Source of the DNA: Hippasteria phrygiana
Lineage: Eukaryota > Echinodermata > Asteroidea > Valvatida > Goniasteridae
Reading direction: 5' to 3'
Length of the DNA stretch: 64,000 nucleotides
NCBI GenBank assembly: GCA_037893225.1
Contig: JAZGUH010000001.1
Coordinates: 1,116,001-1,180,000 of the forward strand
Position numbers and translations under genes: made by a program. Of this stretch, positions 1-10,700 are shown one piece after another. Every line of letters begins with the position of its first letter. Positions within the stretch are counted from its first letter, which is position 1. The notes beneath the pieces are model-generated. The model was given only the letters and a program-made list of their open reading frames with translations. It was not told the origin of the DNA and did no database searches.

Positions 1-484
1 TGGGTAATTCGTTTTCTTGGGCCGATTCCATCAGACGATCACACCTTTCCTCCCGTAGGCTCGCCATATTATATGTCTGAAGACTTAGTTAAGAAAGAGA
101 GGTGTGCATCTACGGATTGAAGACGTCAAATATGATTTGCGTTGAGATAACTCTGACATTTATAGGAATACGGACAAGCAGGAATGTGGACATGCAGGAA
201 AAGATGCTTGAAAAAAGGTGAAATATGTTTGCCCATTAATGAAAATGAATGCAAGATCAACGCCTTACTGCTGGTCTAGACGAAATTGCATGAACAATAC
301 GATACTTTTAATTTGAATGCATCTTTTACAGGCACGATTGAAGCTATTATTTGAATGATTATTTTGGATTGTCGAATGACGATCTGCGTGATGATTCTAA
401 ATTGAATGAGCCAGGCGTTAAAATGAACGAAAACATGGTGAAATTGGCTGGGAAAACCTATATTAATATAGGTTTTCCCTGGCC
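1..484. other. Non-coding left edge
   Basis: No supportable coding region. Ordinary AT-rich sequence, ending in the short palindrome listed separately. Confidence 0.5.
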
Positions 485-489
485 AATTT
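441..489. repeat. Short near-perfect palindrome
   Basis: Two arms of about 24 bp, reading AAATTGGCTGGGAAAACC outward, meet at a TTAA centre. Only a one-base indel separates the arms. A related single arm (aattggccgggaaaacctat) occurs at about 5463-5484, so the palindrome may derive from an inverted duplication of a local unit. Confidence 0.7.
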
Positions 490-713
490 CGTAAAATGTT
501 CATTCACTTCTGAAACTCGGTCATTCATTTTGGTCTGAATTTGAATGCACGTCTTAAATCCCGTTTCAATTCAACGAAAGTTCAATCGTTTTCATTGTCC
601 GTGCATTCGGTTTTGAGAAACAAGCGGCCATTTACGTTACCTGTGCATTCATTTACGCAAGCATTCCATTTCCAGCAGAAATGAAAGTTCAATCGTTTTT
701 ATTGTCCGTGCAT
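485..713. repeat. Segmental duplication copy A, left part
   Basis: This stretch matches 6093-6300 closely (shared runs such as cattcacttctgaaactcgg and ccatttacgttacctgtgca). It also holds a tandem duplication of period 107 bp: gaaagttcaatcgttt starts at 576 and again at 683. The second unit is cut at 713 by the LINE tail. Copy A resumes at 3822, 4584 and about 5148. Confidence 0.8.
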
Positions 714-1228
714 GATTGATTGATTGATTGATTTTATTCGGTATTACCATATAGACAAATATAAATATAAATGTGTATATATGTACAAACAAACAAACAA
801 TTACTACAATACATTAAAAACATGGTAATACCAGGGATAGCCCATGAAAGTTTTTCAACTTATTTCCAATGGGGTCCCCTTATTGCACAATAACCACAAA
901 AAGAAAACCTACACTCCAAAAACACACAGTCTCAAAACAAGCAAAAGCAAACAATACTTATACAAAAAACGTCCAGCAAAACACAAACCAAAAACATAAA
1001 AACCACGCAGAAAAAATAAATAAAAAATACACGGATAATCCATACAAAACTAAAGATTACAAAAAGACCATACAATACTAAAAAGCATCATGCAAGACCT
1101 AAAAAAAAACATAAAGGGAACAACAAAACCCCAAACTAAAAACAAACATATAAAACAAATTGAAACATTACATTATAAAACATACATATTTAACTGAAAA
1201 TTAACCCTCCCTTCCCTTTTAAAAAGAA

Positions 1229-3084
1229 TTATCTACTAACAAAAAAAGCCCTTTCCCTCACAGTCTCCCTCTGTTCTAAAAACTTCTTTAACTCCCTCTT
1301 AAAAGTAAGTTTATTGTGGATTGATTTCACATACTCTGGCAACAAATTCCACTCCTTAATGCCATTGTAAAAACAAGATGTCTTGGTGATGTTATTAATA
1401 GTGGGGACCACAAAATTATAGTTTCTAGATCTCGTATTCATTTGATGTGCGTCTTGTACTTTAACAAAAAAAGAATTAAAATAAGAAGGACAATTACCAT
1501 AATAAATACCATGTACTATATTCAATGTTAATTGGATGACTCTACTTTCTATGTGAAGATAACCAATGTCATGAAAATCCTGTAAGTTGAGATGATGCCG
1601 AGGATTAAAATCATGTATAAAACGAACCATTCTATTCTGGACAATTTGTAATTTATTTTTTGGGAAGTCTTGAGGCCAAAATACCATACCATACAGGCGT
1701 AGTCAATGTGACTTTAGATAAGAGTGGAACAGAGAAGTTGTCTGGTAGACTTGTTCAAATATTGCGAATGTCGATAAAGAAATTTAAGTCTACCAGTGGA
1801 TTTTTTAACAATATTGCAAACCATGTTTTCACCGGTTAAACTTTGGTCTAAAACCATGCCTAAATATTTGATATTTTCTTTGGCAGATAAAACCTGACCC
1901 TTGTAATCAACAGAAAAGTTCGGAACATTCTTGCATTTACGTTTAGACCCAAACAATAAAGTTTCACATTTCCCAAAGTGCAGAGACAGTTTGTTATCTA
2001 TCAGCCATCCATTATACAAGAATCCATTTCCGATGAAAGTTTATGAGCGATAACTTTAGGATCCTTATCTGCAACCATTATGATACTATCATCCGCATAT
2101 AAGACCAATTTGGAGTTGACACTCATAGCCATGTCATTACAATAGCACAAATATAAAATAGGTCCGAGAAGACTACCTTGAGGCACTCCATTTACAATCG
2201 AATGTTTAGATGACATGACTCCATTGATACTAACAACTTGACTTCTATCGGATAGATATGATTTAAACCATCTATTATCGATACCCATCAGTTTCAGCTT
2301 GGAACATAAAATATCATGATTCACGCAGTCAAAAGCCTTTTGTACATCCAGAGCTAACATTCCAACATAATTCCCATTAGCTATTTCAGTTTTAATGAAA
2401 TCATTCAGATATACCAGAGACGTATTGGTTGAAAAATTTCGTCTAAACCCAGATTGGTACTCATAAATGAGATTATTGTCATTAAGATAGTTATCCAATT
2501 GAACCAACACAGCTTTCTCTAAAATTTTAGAGACAGTCGATAATACACTTACCGGTCTATAGTTTCCCACTTCTAGTTTAGATTTCTTTTTTATAGAGTG
2601 GAGTCACTCTAGCTTGTTTAAAATCATTCGGAACACAACAAGATTTTATAGAGAGGTTCACAACATGACCGATCGGTATTTTTAAAATATCAGCACCATC
2701 TTTTAAAAAGATTGGGGGGATACCATCCAGACCAGTGCTCTTATTTTTGCTAAGCCTGCTCAATTCTTCAAAAATGAAATCTGTAGTAACTGCCTGCAGT
2801 TCGAAAGGATCATGAGCCATTTTGGAACTATAGTACTGCTTGAATAGGTCTGAATGAACATCAAAGACAGGATTGTCCGACGGAAGTTGCTCAGTTAAAA
2901 TTTCAGCAATTGTGGTGAAAAATTCATTGACATGTTCAAAGATCAAAAATTGATCATAACACATATTTCCATCAATATTGAGTACAATCTGGCCTTTATC
3001 CCTAATTTTGTTATTGCAACCTAGGTTTTTAAGTTGAGCCCACAATTTGTTTGTGTTATTTCTATTTTCTTCTAAATGAGCCAT
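1229..3084 (-). pseudogene. LINE ORF2 reverse transcriptase region, frameshifted
   Basis: The RT region is spread over at least four frames. In order on the minus strand: a thumb-side segment with NKSTGLDGIPPIFLK (3084-2578); the core with GNYRPVSVLS, SGFRRNFSTNTS, AFDCVNHDIL, NGVPQGSLLGP and the catalytic LYADDS box (2570-2001); a segment with KYLGMVLD (2019-1714); and the C-terminal domain ending in EWNLLPEYVKS (1687-1229). This is the classic LINE RT, which would copy element RNA at a nicked chromosomal target. The catalytic YADD is intact but the frame is broken at about 1700, 2010 and 2575, so no active enzyme can be made. Confidence 0.88.
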
Positions 3085-3428
3085 TAAGTAATCAGACTTG
3101 GCTCGTTTGATAGTTCGTTGTACTCTGTTCCTAACAGAACAGTACTCGTTTCAGTTAATGCCAGACTTGTCCACTCTGTATTGGTGAAAAAGATAATTCC
3201 GACGCTTGATCAAATCTAGAATATCATTAGTCATCCAAGGTTCTATGTTAGTTTTAATTTTAACAGACTTCAATGGAGCAATCCTGTCAATGATGTCAGT
3301 TAATCTGCATTTCAGTACGGACTAAGCTTCATTAACATCATTTAAACAAGTAACTTCCGACCAGTCTATTATTTCATTTAACATGTTCAGATAAACGTCT
3401 TTGTCATACTTTTTCATTGATCTCAACC

Positions 3429-3821
3429 TCACACAGTTGTTAGTCCTCGTCTGCCTCTGATAATCTTTCGAGTGCAGTAAATGGCACAATGATCTGAAAT
3501 GCCTATGTTGATTGTACCAGAAGCACTAATCTTTTCTTGACTGCTACAAAGAATGTGATCTAAAATCGTAGCAGCGGTATCAGTAATCCTAGTTGGAGAA
3601 TCAATCAACTGTGTGAGGTTAAACATATTAAGTACATTCATATAAGGCTCAAAAAGAGAGGATGATTTTGTAAAAGACAAATATTAAAGTCTCCAAAAAT
3701 ATACTTCTCTTGATTGAGGCTAAGTTTGGATAAAGCCTCGTCCATGTATCCTAAGAACCTTGAACAATTCAGTCTGTAACAAACTGCAACAATAAAAGGT
3801 TTAGTTTTAGGAAGAAATATC
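3429..3821 (-). pseudogene. LINE ORF2 endonuclease fragment (APE-type)
   Basis: Partial apurinic-like endonuclease in two overlapping frames. Visible motifs are FIVAVCYR, the GDFNI metal-binding motif and ISDHCAIYC near the C-terminal end of the domain. Together these are diagnostic of APE-type LINE endonucleases, which nick the target DNA. The N-terminal part with the catalytic Glu is missing because the element is truncated at about 3821. Residues encoded to the right of 3821 belong to the flank, not the element. A frameshift lies near 3660. Between 3085 and 3428 the linker is degenerate. Confidence 0.8.
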
Positions 3822-3941
3822 TCGGTTTTAAAAAACAGGGGGCCATATACGTTACCTGTGCATTTATTTATACGCAAGCATTCCATTTCCAGCCGAATTC
3901 GGGAATACATTTTCTGTGCAAACAAAAGTAAGTTTATTTCA
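3822..3941. repeat. Segmental duplication copy A, middle part
   Basis: Matches 6211-6343 of copy B (tcggttttgag..., ttacctgtgcattca, ccatttccagc, aacaaaagtaagtttatttca). It lies between the LINE and the Penelope-like insertion and ends with the 10-bp target site GTTTATTTCA. Confidence 0.8.
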
Positions 3942-3964
3942 AATCAAAAATTAGCTGGCCTGAC

Positions 3965-3995
3965 GTTTCGAACTTAAGCAAGTTCTTTCTCAAAG
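3965..3995 (-). other. Possible degenerate hammerhead-like motif at the Penelope 3' end
   Basis: On the minus strand a perfect 6-bp hairpin (GAACTT-GCTT-AAGTTC, 3970-3985) is followed directly by GAAAC and preceded by TTTGAGAAA. Hammerhead ribozymes place CUGANGA before stem II and GAAA after it, and such ribozymes are known in the terminal repeats of Penelope-like elements. The GAAAC side fits. The CUGANGA side is poor and I do not see a good stem III. Treat it as a relic or a chance match. Confidence 0.3.
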
Positions 3996-4400
3996 GCAAA
4001 TGACAGTGTACATGAAACAAACATGTAAGAGGGGGTGGGTGGAGAAACACAAAAGAGGGATTCAAAGGAGAGTGGCAGTGGGTGAACATCATACGGAGGG
4101 GAAGGGACAGCAAGGAAGAAAGGAACAAAGGAGTGTGGTTAGGGTAAGGATGAAATAGGGGAGGGATTAAGATGAGAGGGATGAAGCTGGGGAAAGGGAA
4201 CAAATGAGTGTGGTGAAGGGGGGGGGGTAAATGGGGGGGGGGGGGGGGGGTAAATGGGAGGTGGTAATTTGGGCAATAGAAAGGAACAGAGAGTTGTGGC
4301 AAGGATAAACAGGAAATGGAAGACAACCCCCAAGTGGGCAAGAGACCCCAATTTGCCAGAAGGATTATCTGTAAACAAATGACAGTGGGGAAATTAAGAG

Positions 4401-4583
4401 TTAATCATTCCCTTCCTGGATGTTGAGACCATGTAGTTGAATAGTCCGAAGACGTTTCATCCACACTTTCTCCCTGCTAAGGCGAATTGAGTCCTTGCGG
4501 TGGCCAAGTGATTCTATGCCCTGTAGAATCATATCAGAAATGGAATGGTTAGTCAAGTTGAAGTGGTGACTAACAGGGTGTAG
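4401..4583 (-). pseudogene. GIY-YIG endonuclease C-terminus of a Penelope-like element
   Basis: About 60 residues ending at a stop codon at 4401. The pattern HPVSHHFNLTNHSISDM, then REKVWMKRLRTIQLHGLN, matches the C-terminal part of the endonuclease domain of Penelope-like elements (conserved HF-x2-x-H-S, E-x2-W-I/M-x2-L-x-T-x4-G-L-N). The residues before LHP are encoded by flanking DNA, so the open frame there is accidental. The GIY and YIG catalytic strands themselves are missing. Family assignment is by motif recall and not by alignment. Confidence 0.7.
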
Positions 4584-4805
4584 GTTTATTTCATTCAAAA
4601 TAGCAGATTTCGTCACATAATTCTAAACCTGATACAGAATCTTATAAATTCAAGCAGAAATTGAAATGAGATATTACTCTTCATTTGATATTCGATTTGA
4701 ATCAACCTGTACGTGATGGTAGCACCAGGCCATTATACACGAACCTCGCAACCATCTTATGCATTTGAGAGTGTTGCAGACTATCTGTGTAGACTGCCCA
4801 TACTC
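4584..4805. repeat. Segmental duplication copy A, right part
   Basis: Matches 6334-6505 of copy B, including gaaatgagatattactcttc and tttgatattcgatttgaatc. Copy A resumes again at about 5148 (agattttctatttacatcaataatgc). Confidence 0.75.
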
Positions 4806-5040
4806 TAGAGATCTACGTGTACAGGAAATAGCCCGTAACAACATCGGAGAAATCACCCCACGAAAATTGCACAAGCAGGATGCTCATGCACAAAGTTATC
4901 TCCTCCGATGCTTGGCTATATGCAGAGACTGGGCTAAAGTCTGTCACAAAATGAATTTGATTTCAGATATAGTCATGGTGGCTCTGAGGGATTTGACCGA
5001 ATATTATGCAAAGAGGTGTAAGAATAAATATAATTTATAA
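4759..5040 (+). CDS. Hypothetical 93-residue ORF, family not recognised
   Basis: A 93-codon open frame followed by a TAA and an AT-rich, 3'-UTR-like stretch. The coding part from about 4806 onward lies in a block of about 340 bp that is absent from the paralogous copy at 6093-6605, so it was either inserted here or deleted there. The composition (many charged residues, Cys in LRCLAICRDW and AKVCHKMN) looks more protein-like than the shadows around it. I recognise no domain. It could be the 3' exon of a host gene, a retrotransposed transcript end, or chance. Confidence 0.25.
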   Translation: MHLRVLQTICVDCPYSRDLRVQEIARNNIGEITPRKLHKQDAHAQSYLLRCLAICRDWAKVCHKMNLISDIVMVALRDLTEYYAKRCKNKYNL

Positions 5041-5802
5041 AGACTATGTAGGTAAATAATGTAAAAAGAAATTTAACAAATTCTGGTGAAGATTGAATAA
5101 GAAAAAAGCTTAATAATTTTGATCTTAATTTGACATGTTACTCCATCCACTTCAGAGATTTTCTATTTACATCAATAATGCATGATGCAGTTTAGGATTT
5201 CATGAAAAAAAAAACCTTAATTTGTATTTGGTATAGATGCCATTACACAAAATGTAAAATGGAATGGTCATTGCGAAAAAGAAGTCTTGTAAAAGAATCC
5301 AATTGGACATAAACGAAAGGTTCTGCACAAACACTTAATTGATTGAAATGAAATGGAATCGAACGCTCTGATAGCGAAAATGAAACGCAGAGCGATTCTC
5401 CAAATCTTGGCGGAATTGAAATAACTTTGCATCCAAATGTAGGCCCCCTATGAACATTTTGCAAAATTGGCCGGGAAAACCTATAATAAAAAATATTCAG
5501 AATAATAAATAAAATAAAATGATATGAAATGAGAAGTATACAAAAAATGACACAAACAAACAAATAAATAAAATACAAAATAAAATAAATATAGGCTACA
5601 AATATAACAAGATTAAAACAAATAATACATTTTTCAAAATGAAAACAAATGAACACTATCAGATAAAATATGTCCGCTTAAAACGCCAACATTTGTTATG
5701 AAGAATTATTATTTGATCTTCTAAATTACTGATAATTCAAATTCCCTTCTCCGCTTTTCGAAGGCTTTTCCGGTCGAAAATCAATGTTAATCTTGGCTTT
5801 TT

Positions 5803-5821
5803 GGGGGGGGGGGGGGGGGGG
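5803..5821. repeat. Poly(dG) run, 19 bp
   Basis: Uninterrupted G run. One of about twenty such runs in the window. Confidence 0.95.
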
Positions 5822-6092
5822 CGTGGGGGTTGCAGTCGGTGTGATTTTTGGGGTTAATTCGTGTTCATCCCCAACTTCCACTTTTTGTCACGAATTTAAT
5901 ATTTACGCTACACTGCCGGTAACGGTGCCCCGAAGAAATGCAATCAGGTAAATCACATTTGAACACGTAAGGAGTAACGAGCCCTTTTACGAGCACTCGA
6001 AATTGAAGGGACATAGTGTCATAAAATCCCAGAACATTTCCTTTTTTTCCTTCCTTCGAAACGTAGTTTTTATAGTTCGTAAAGTCGTTTCG

Positions 6093-6605
6093 TAATTTCG
6101 TAAAATGTTCATTCACTTCTGAAACTCGGTCATTTCATTTTTGGGTCTGAATTTGAATGCACGTCTTAAGTTCCGTTTCAATTCAACGAAAGTTCAATCG
6201 TTTTCATTGTCCCGTGCATTCGGTTTTGAGAACAAGCGGGCCATTTACGTTACCTGTGCATTCATTTACGCAAGCATTTCCATTTCCAGCAGAGTTCAGG
6301 AATACATTTTCGTGAATGTGCAAACAAAAGTAAGTTTATTTCATTCAAAATAGCAGATTAGGCCTACATCACAGCAGAAATTGAAATGAGATATTACTCT
6401 TCATTTGATATTCGATTTGAATCAACGTAATGGTAGCACCAGGTCATTATAGACGAACCTCTCATGTCGATCGCAACCATCTTATGCCTCTGCAGACTGC
6501 CTATACTCTTCATAACTTAAGAGATTTCTGTTTACATCAATAATGCATGATGCAGCTTAATTTAATTCTAAATTGATATAAGGTATTTGTATTTGGTGTA
6601 GGACG
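6093..6605. repeat. Segmental duplication copy B (uninterrupted paralogue)
   Basis: This stretch aligns, in order, to 485-713, 3822-3941, 4584-4805 and 5148-5238. It contains none of the LINE, the Penelope-like element or the 340-bp block found in copy A, so it serves as the empty-site reference for the insertions. Confidence 0.8.
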
Positions 6606-6703
6606 CCCCCCACCCATAAACAAAAATCGTCGCCCCCAGTCTCCCCCACTGAAAATTTGCAAACGCAGAAAATAATAGTATTATAAAGAAAAAAACAATG
6701 TGA

Positions 6704-6758
6704 CCCCCCCCCCCCCCCACTGTAACATCACCCCCCCCCCCCCCCCCCCCCCCCCCCC
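6704..6758. repeat. Double poly(dC) run
   Basis: Fifteen C at 6704-6718, then 28 C at 6731-6758. It lies inside a C-rich dispersed repeat that starts near 6600 (acgccccccacccat). It is the longest homopolymer in the window, and its true length may differ from the assembly. Confidence 0.95.
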
Positions 6759-7044
6759 ATGGAGACAGCCCTGGCTACGCTGCTGATACTGCTGTATTTC
6801 ATCGTGACTAAATATTTCACGCTACACTGGAACAAATTAAACCGTTACCGGTATCGATCCCCATACCCGACGTCCGTTTGGACCAGTCCTTTGATTTTTA
6901 TCGGTAACCAAAGTCATCAAGTTGAAGAAATAAACTTCAAAGGCTTGTGAACAAGCGGATTTTTTTTGACTGAGCCTTTCAGTCAAAATTTGAATGCTAA
7001 AAGTCATAGGCCTTAACATAAATACGATAGGATATTTTGTTTAA

Positions 7045-7638
7045 AGGGACACATTGCCTTCAAATGTCATGAAATTTTGCTGTTTGGAAATGTTCCTTAT
7101 CTTTTATAAGAGTTGTTCATGCAAAAAAACACGTATAATGTGTTGTAATTAGTGAGTAGTGATTACAAAACAAAAAAATTGGCCGCTTACCCCTGACATC
7201 TGACCCGCGAAACATAGACTTATTTCCAGTACTAAATACCACCGTCTAAATAATGCGCAAAATACGCTGTAAGAGTCTTTAGGCTGGCGCCGCAGCCAGT
7301 GGCCTTGTGAATCTATCAGATGATCGCCAGGTACAATTCTCTACCTCTCGACACATTATCGCCAGTGCTGCGCGCCGTGCCACAGTACATCAAAATGGAT
7401 CAACAAAACGTACTTCAACCAGATGCGACTGGAAATACGACTGGTGAACACAGTCCGCTATTTTGTGGAGTCAAAAATTTGGTTCTACAAAATGGCGGAC
7501 CGCTATTTGTCACGAATTAAACAAAAACCACGCAATTTGAAGGGATAGTTATGTGAATCTTTATATTCTACTTTTAGAAAAGCTTCCCAACCATATCCAT
7601 TTCAGTTGTATAGCCAAAATCCAAAGCAATGTGTCCCT
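7045..7638. mobile_element. TTAA-flanked MITE, 594 bp
   Basis: Terminal inverted repeats of 16 bp with one mismatch (AGGGACACATTGCCTT on the left, AAAGCAATGTGTCCCT on the right) flanked by TTAA at 7041-7044 and 7639-7642. A TTAA duplication with AGG...CCT ends fits the Kolobok group. PiggyBac is less likely from the end sequence. No transposase is encoded inside, so the copy is non-autonomous. Confidence 0.75.
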
Positions 7639-7799
7639 TTAACGACGCATACATCAAAGGCGCTTGGTGCAACTTTGTTTTCATGAATTGGCTGCAGTTC
7701 TTGACTTTTAATCGCATAATAGCACACATTATTATTATGCACAGGATGAACTTAGAATTCCCAGTTTTATACGCGACACCAATGCTAATCATGATTGAA

Positions 7800-10700
7800 T
7801 TAGCTGCCTCTTAAATAATTCACCTCGACCCATCCACACCACCCATCAAGATTATTAAAAAGCGAATGTCTCACTGGAACCGATACCTCCACTGGTGTCA
7901 CCTGATTTCGCACGCCTGTGGCGCGTCGAACGTGCAGTAACTTTTCAATTCATTGTCGATGTGTACACGTACACGTACACACGTACGCGCTATCAAAAAA
8001 ATACCCAGAACGTATCCATCACGAGGTGTTTTCATTTCGGTTCAATGGCTCTGGGCCGCGTTTTCAGAATCACTGATGACATTCTCGGCTCTTCAGCCGA
8101 TAAACCGTAGACTCTGTAAATTTTACTTGCCCAGTCCATCGCTTGTTCCCGATCACTTAATGTGATCACATCGCTCCCGAGACGAATTTGGGATTCGTGT
8201 CAATTATTGGCCGTGCTCGTCCCGTGGTGGTTGTGATGTGCTTGTATAAAATTCCCTGCAGATTTTCTGTCAAGTCCTTCGCAGCTTTTTATACAATAAA
8301 TGCTTGATCAGCACCAGAAAAACATTAGATTTCACTAGCCCACAGAATATTTTAACAAACATTAATTTCAAAGAGCAAACAAAAGAAAACATCTTCTGAC
8401 TTCTCGCTTGTCGGTTGGTCTAAATATTTATTAAAAACTGGCATCTGATAGGGAATTATGTTAAATTGTGAACTCTTATTTCTTAGCATGTATTAGGTAC
8501 ACTGGGGAAAATGTACAAGGAAATCGAAAGTAGTGAACATAAAGCCCTCCAAATATTTGCCCCGAAATCCCCAATCTTATTCTCTTAGATAGTTACCTAA
8601 CGTATTCCAAGGTCTGAGTGTAAAATTCTGCCATTATACGGAGATGGGGAAAAAACAAGCTGAAGCATTGACATCCGGACATTCAGACTGGCGCCGCACA
8701 TAGTGCAGCCTGTACGCAACCAAAGCACTATATAGGCCAAGGGCACCACTCTGAATTCGAACGGTCCGACTTTTCCGAACCAAACTGGCGTCCCCGAAAT
8801 TATTCTCGTCAACGACTTTTGGACAAACGAGCGTTTTCAACCGTGTTGATATACTTTGTCCCCCCCCCCCCCCCCCCCCCTCCCACCATCACGTTTACCC
8901 CCGTTGGTTTCCAGCTCTGGGTTTTTGTAGAGCCAATCACGGTCGTGTAGGAAAAAAAGAACGACATCTGACATATCATGGGTTGTCTCCGGAGGTCTGA
9001 ATTATAGAATGCAGACTCAAATCGATACTCACTTTCAAAGTTTCATGCTCATATATACCCCGAACCGGCTCCCGCAATCCATGCCAAACCGGTAGCTGTG
9101 GGTTCATTTTTCTTTAAAGCGACACTCTCAAGTCTAGGTTGTCCAACCCTTCTCAGTTTAACTCCTCCCAAGTCGCCAATTTGCTTTCAGACATCGCAGC
9201 CGTGGCCCGTGGACAGTCCGGTGTTGTGATTGAGCCTTGGCAGCGTGACCGGATTTTACAAAGACGGGTAGTCCCCGTGCTCCTGCATACGTCATACTTC
9301 GGTGCCCTGTCGCGCAGTTCGGCTGTATATAGCTTATGGGCCTATATCCATCATGCATTAAACAATAGCATCCGCTGATGAAACTGAATGTCAATGCACC
9401 AGTAAGAAAACGACATATTACTTGCCCTCCGGCAATTTTTAATCGCCGTAAGATTATGAGTAAGTTCATTGGCACGAGTTTTTTTTTCAATTAAGCAGCA
9501 AGACAAACAGTCAATCTTGAACAACTTTCAGATTGGCATATTATAATCATGACTCGCCAGTCAGCTCAATTGAACATGATTCACAATAAAAAGAAAACCA
9601 ACATTGTTTACAACCAGTATTATTTAAAAAGCACTTGCTTAAAAAATAGAAAAGGAACGGGAAACTTAGAATTCATAATTTAATTTCATTGCAATAACAC
9701 TCACGGTAAAGAAAGAGATAGATTCAAATGATAAAGAGTGGGATTAAGTATTAAAAAGAGTATAATAAAGCAAAAGACGATGGTTGGTAAAATGCTTAAA
9801 TGAGCGAAATAATTAACGTCCCTTTCAATACTAGTTTTATGATACAGTTGGCAAAATGTCCAAACATCCCTTCGTCTAGCCCGCACCCATCAATATCAGT
9901 GCTTTTTCTATCGTGTGATATTTTCCTTTCTGGAAGTTCGAAGATTACGAGCCTGTTCCGTTGCTATCACCATTACATCCTCTCCTCGAGTACACTCGTC
10001 TGTAACCCGGGTTTTTTCCGATCTGGAAAAGACCATAGTTAGTTTATTTGACTTTGTAATTTTGAAATCTCGATTCCCATTTATGCTCGGACTCATCTTA
10101 TGCCCATCGTTACTTAGAGACATACCCTAGACTGGACGCGAGTAATGTATATAATGACGGCAGCTAAAATATCCATACATTTGAGAACTTATACACTGCG
10201 ACCCAGGAAATTAATTAAGTCTTTCAAATCAATTAATCAAGCGTTTACCACTGGCATTAATCATTGCACGCAGACTTGTTTTTCTGGGTCCAATTCGATT
10301 CGCAAAAAGGCGAGAAAAACACTTGTTTCCCCAAATTCGCTATCTCCAAGGGACAAAGGCGTCTCAATCGACAAATTGATGCGCAATCTGTTCCTTTTTT
10401 TGACATCTTCTCCGTAAGTGTGACGTCATTGTGGAGCCGGAAGTGCAGTAGTCTGGTTCCCGTGACCTGAAGATTCCCTGACGACTCTTGATAAATCTTA
10501 GATCGGGTAATACATACGGTTTAAAATAGATCATGACGTACAGTGCAAGTCCGAGTGACGTCAGTGGCATCATTAAAATTGAATACTCTTGCAAAAACCG
10601 GTCGGCAAAATACTTCAAGAGTATGGCATTAATTTTTTAGTTTTTATGTATAATTGAGAATTCCAATTCCAGGATTTGCAACGGGCCTGACAGACTTTTG

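Larger units (their letters stand above)
714..3821 (-). mobile_element. 5'-truncated CR1/Crack-like non-LTR retrotransposon
   Basis: Minus-strand LINE. Its 3' end is a (TTGA)n-type tail at 714-733, followed on the element's own strand by an A/T-rich 3' UTR (to about 1228), the RT C-terminal region, the RT core and part of the endonuclease. The 5' end stops inside the endonuclease at about 3821, where the duplicated flank resumes. The flank reads straight through compared with the empty copy (gtccgtgcat at 713, tcggtttt at 3822), so no clear target-site duplication is seen. The 3' UTR shares a TTCCAATGGGG-like block and the TTGA tail with the second LINE at 27641-32955, so both probably belong to the same group. 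Clade assignment is an inference. Confidence 0.85.
3942..4583 (-). mobile_element. Penelope-like element, severely 5'-truncated
   Basis: An insertion of about 642 bp flanked by direct copies of GTTTATTTCA (3932-3941 and 4584-4593). The same 10 bp occurs once at 6334-6343 in the uninterrupted paralogue, which makes the boundaries secure. On the minus strand it starts within a GIY-YIG-type C-terminal domain and runs through an untranslated region. That region is purine/pyrimidine biased, contains two poly-G runs, and ends with TTTGAGAAAG ... TTCGAAACGTCAGGCC. Penelope-like elements combine an RT with a GIY-YIG endonuclease. Here only the last part of the latter survives. Confidence 0.75.

Noticed and set aside
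3934..4378. Proline/leucine-rich open frames on the minus strand.
   Set aside because: They come from a purine-rich, poly-G stretch in the Penelope-like untranslated region.
5243..5656. A 137-residue hydrophobic minus-strand frame.
   Set aside because: The N-terminal part is A/T-rich low-complexity translation, and the rest overlaps the palindrome-related repeat near 5463.
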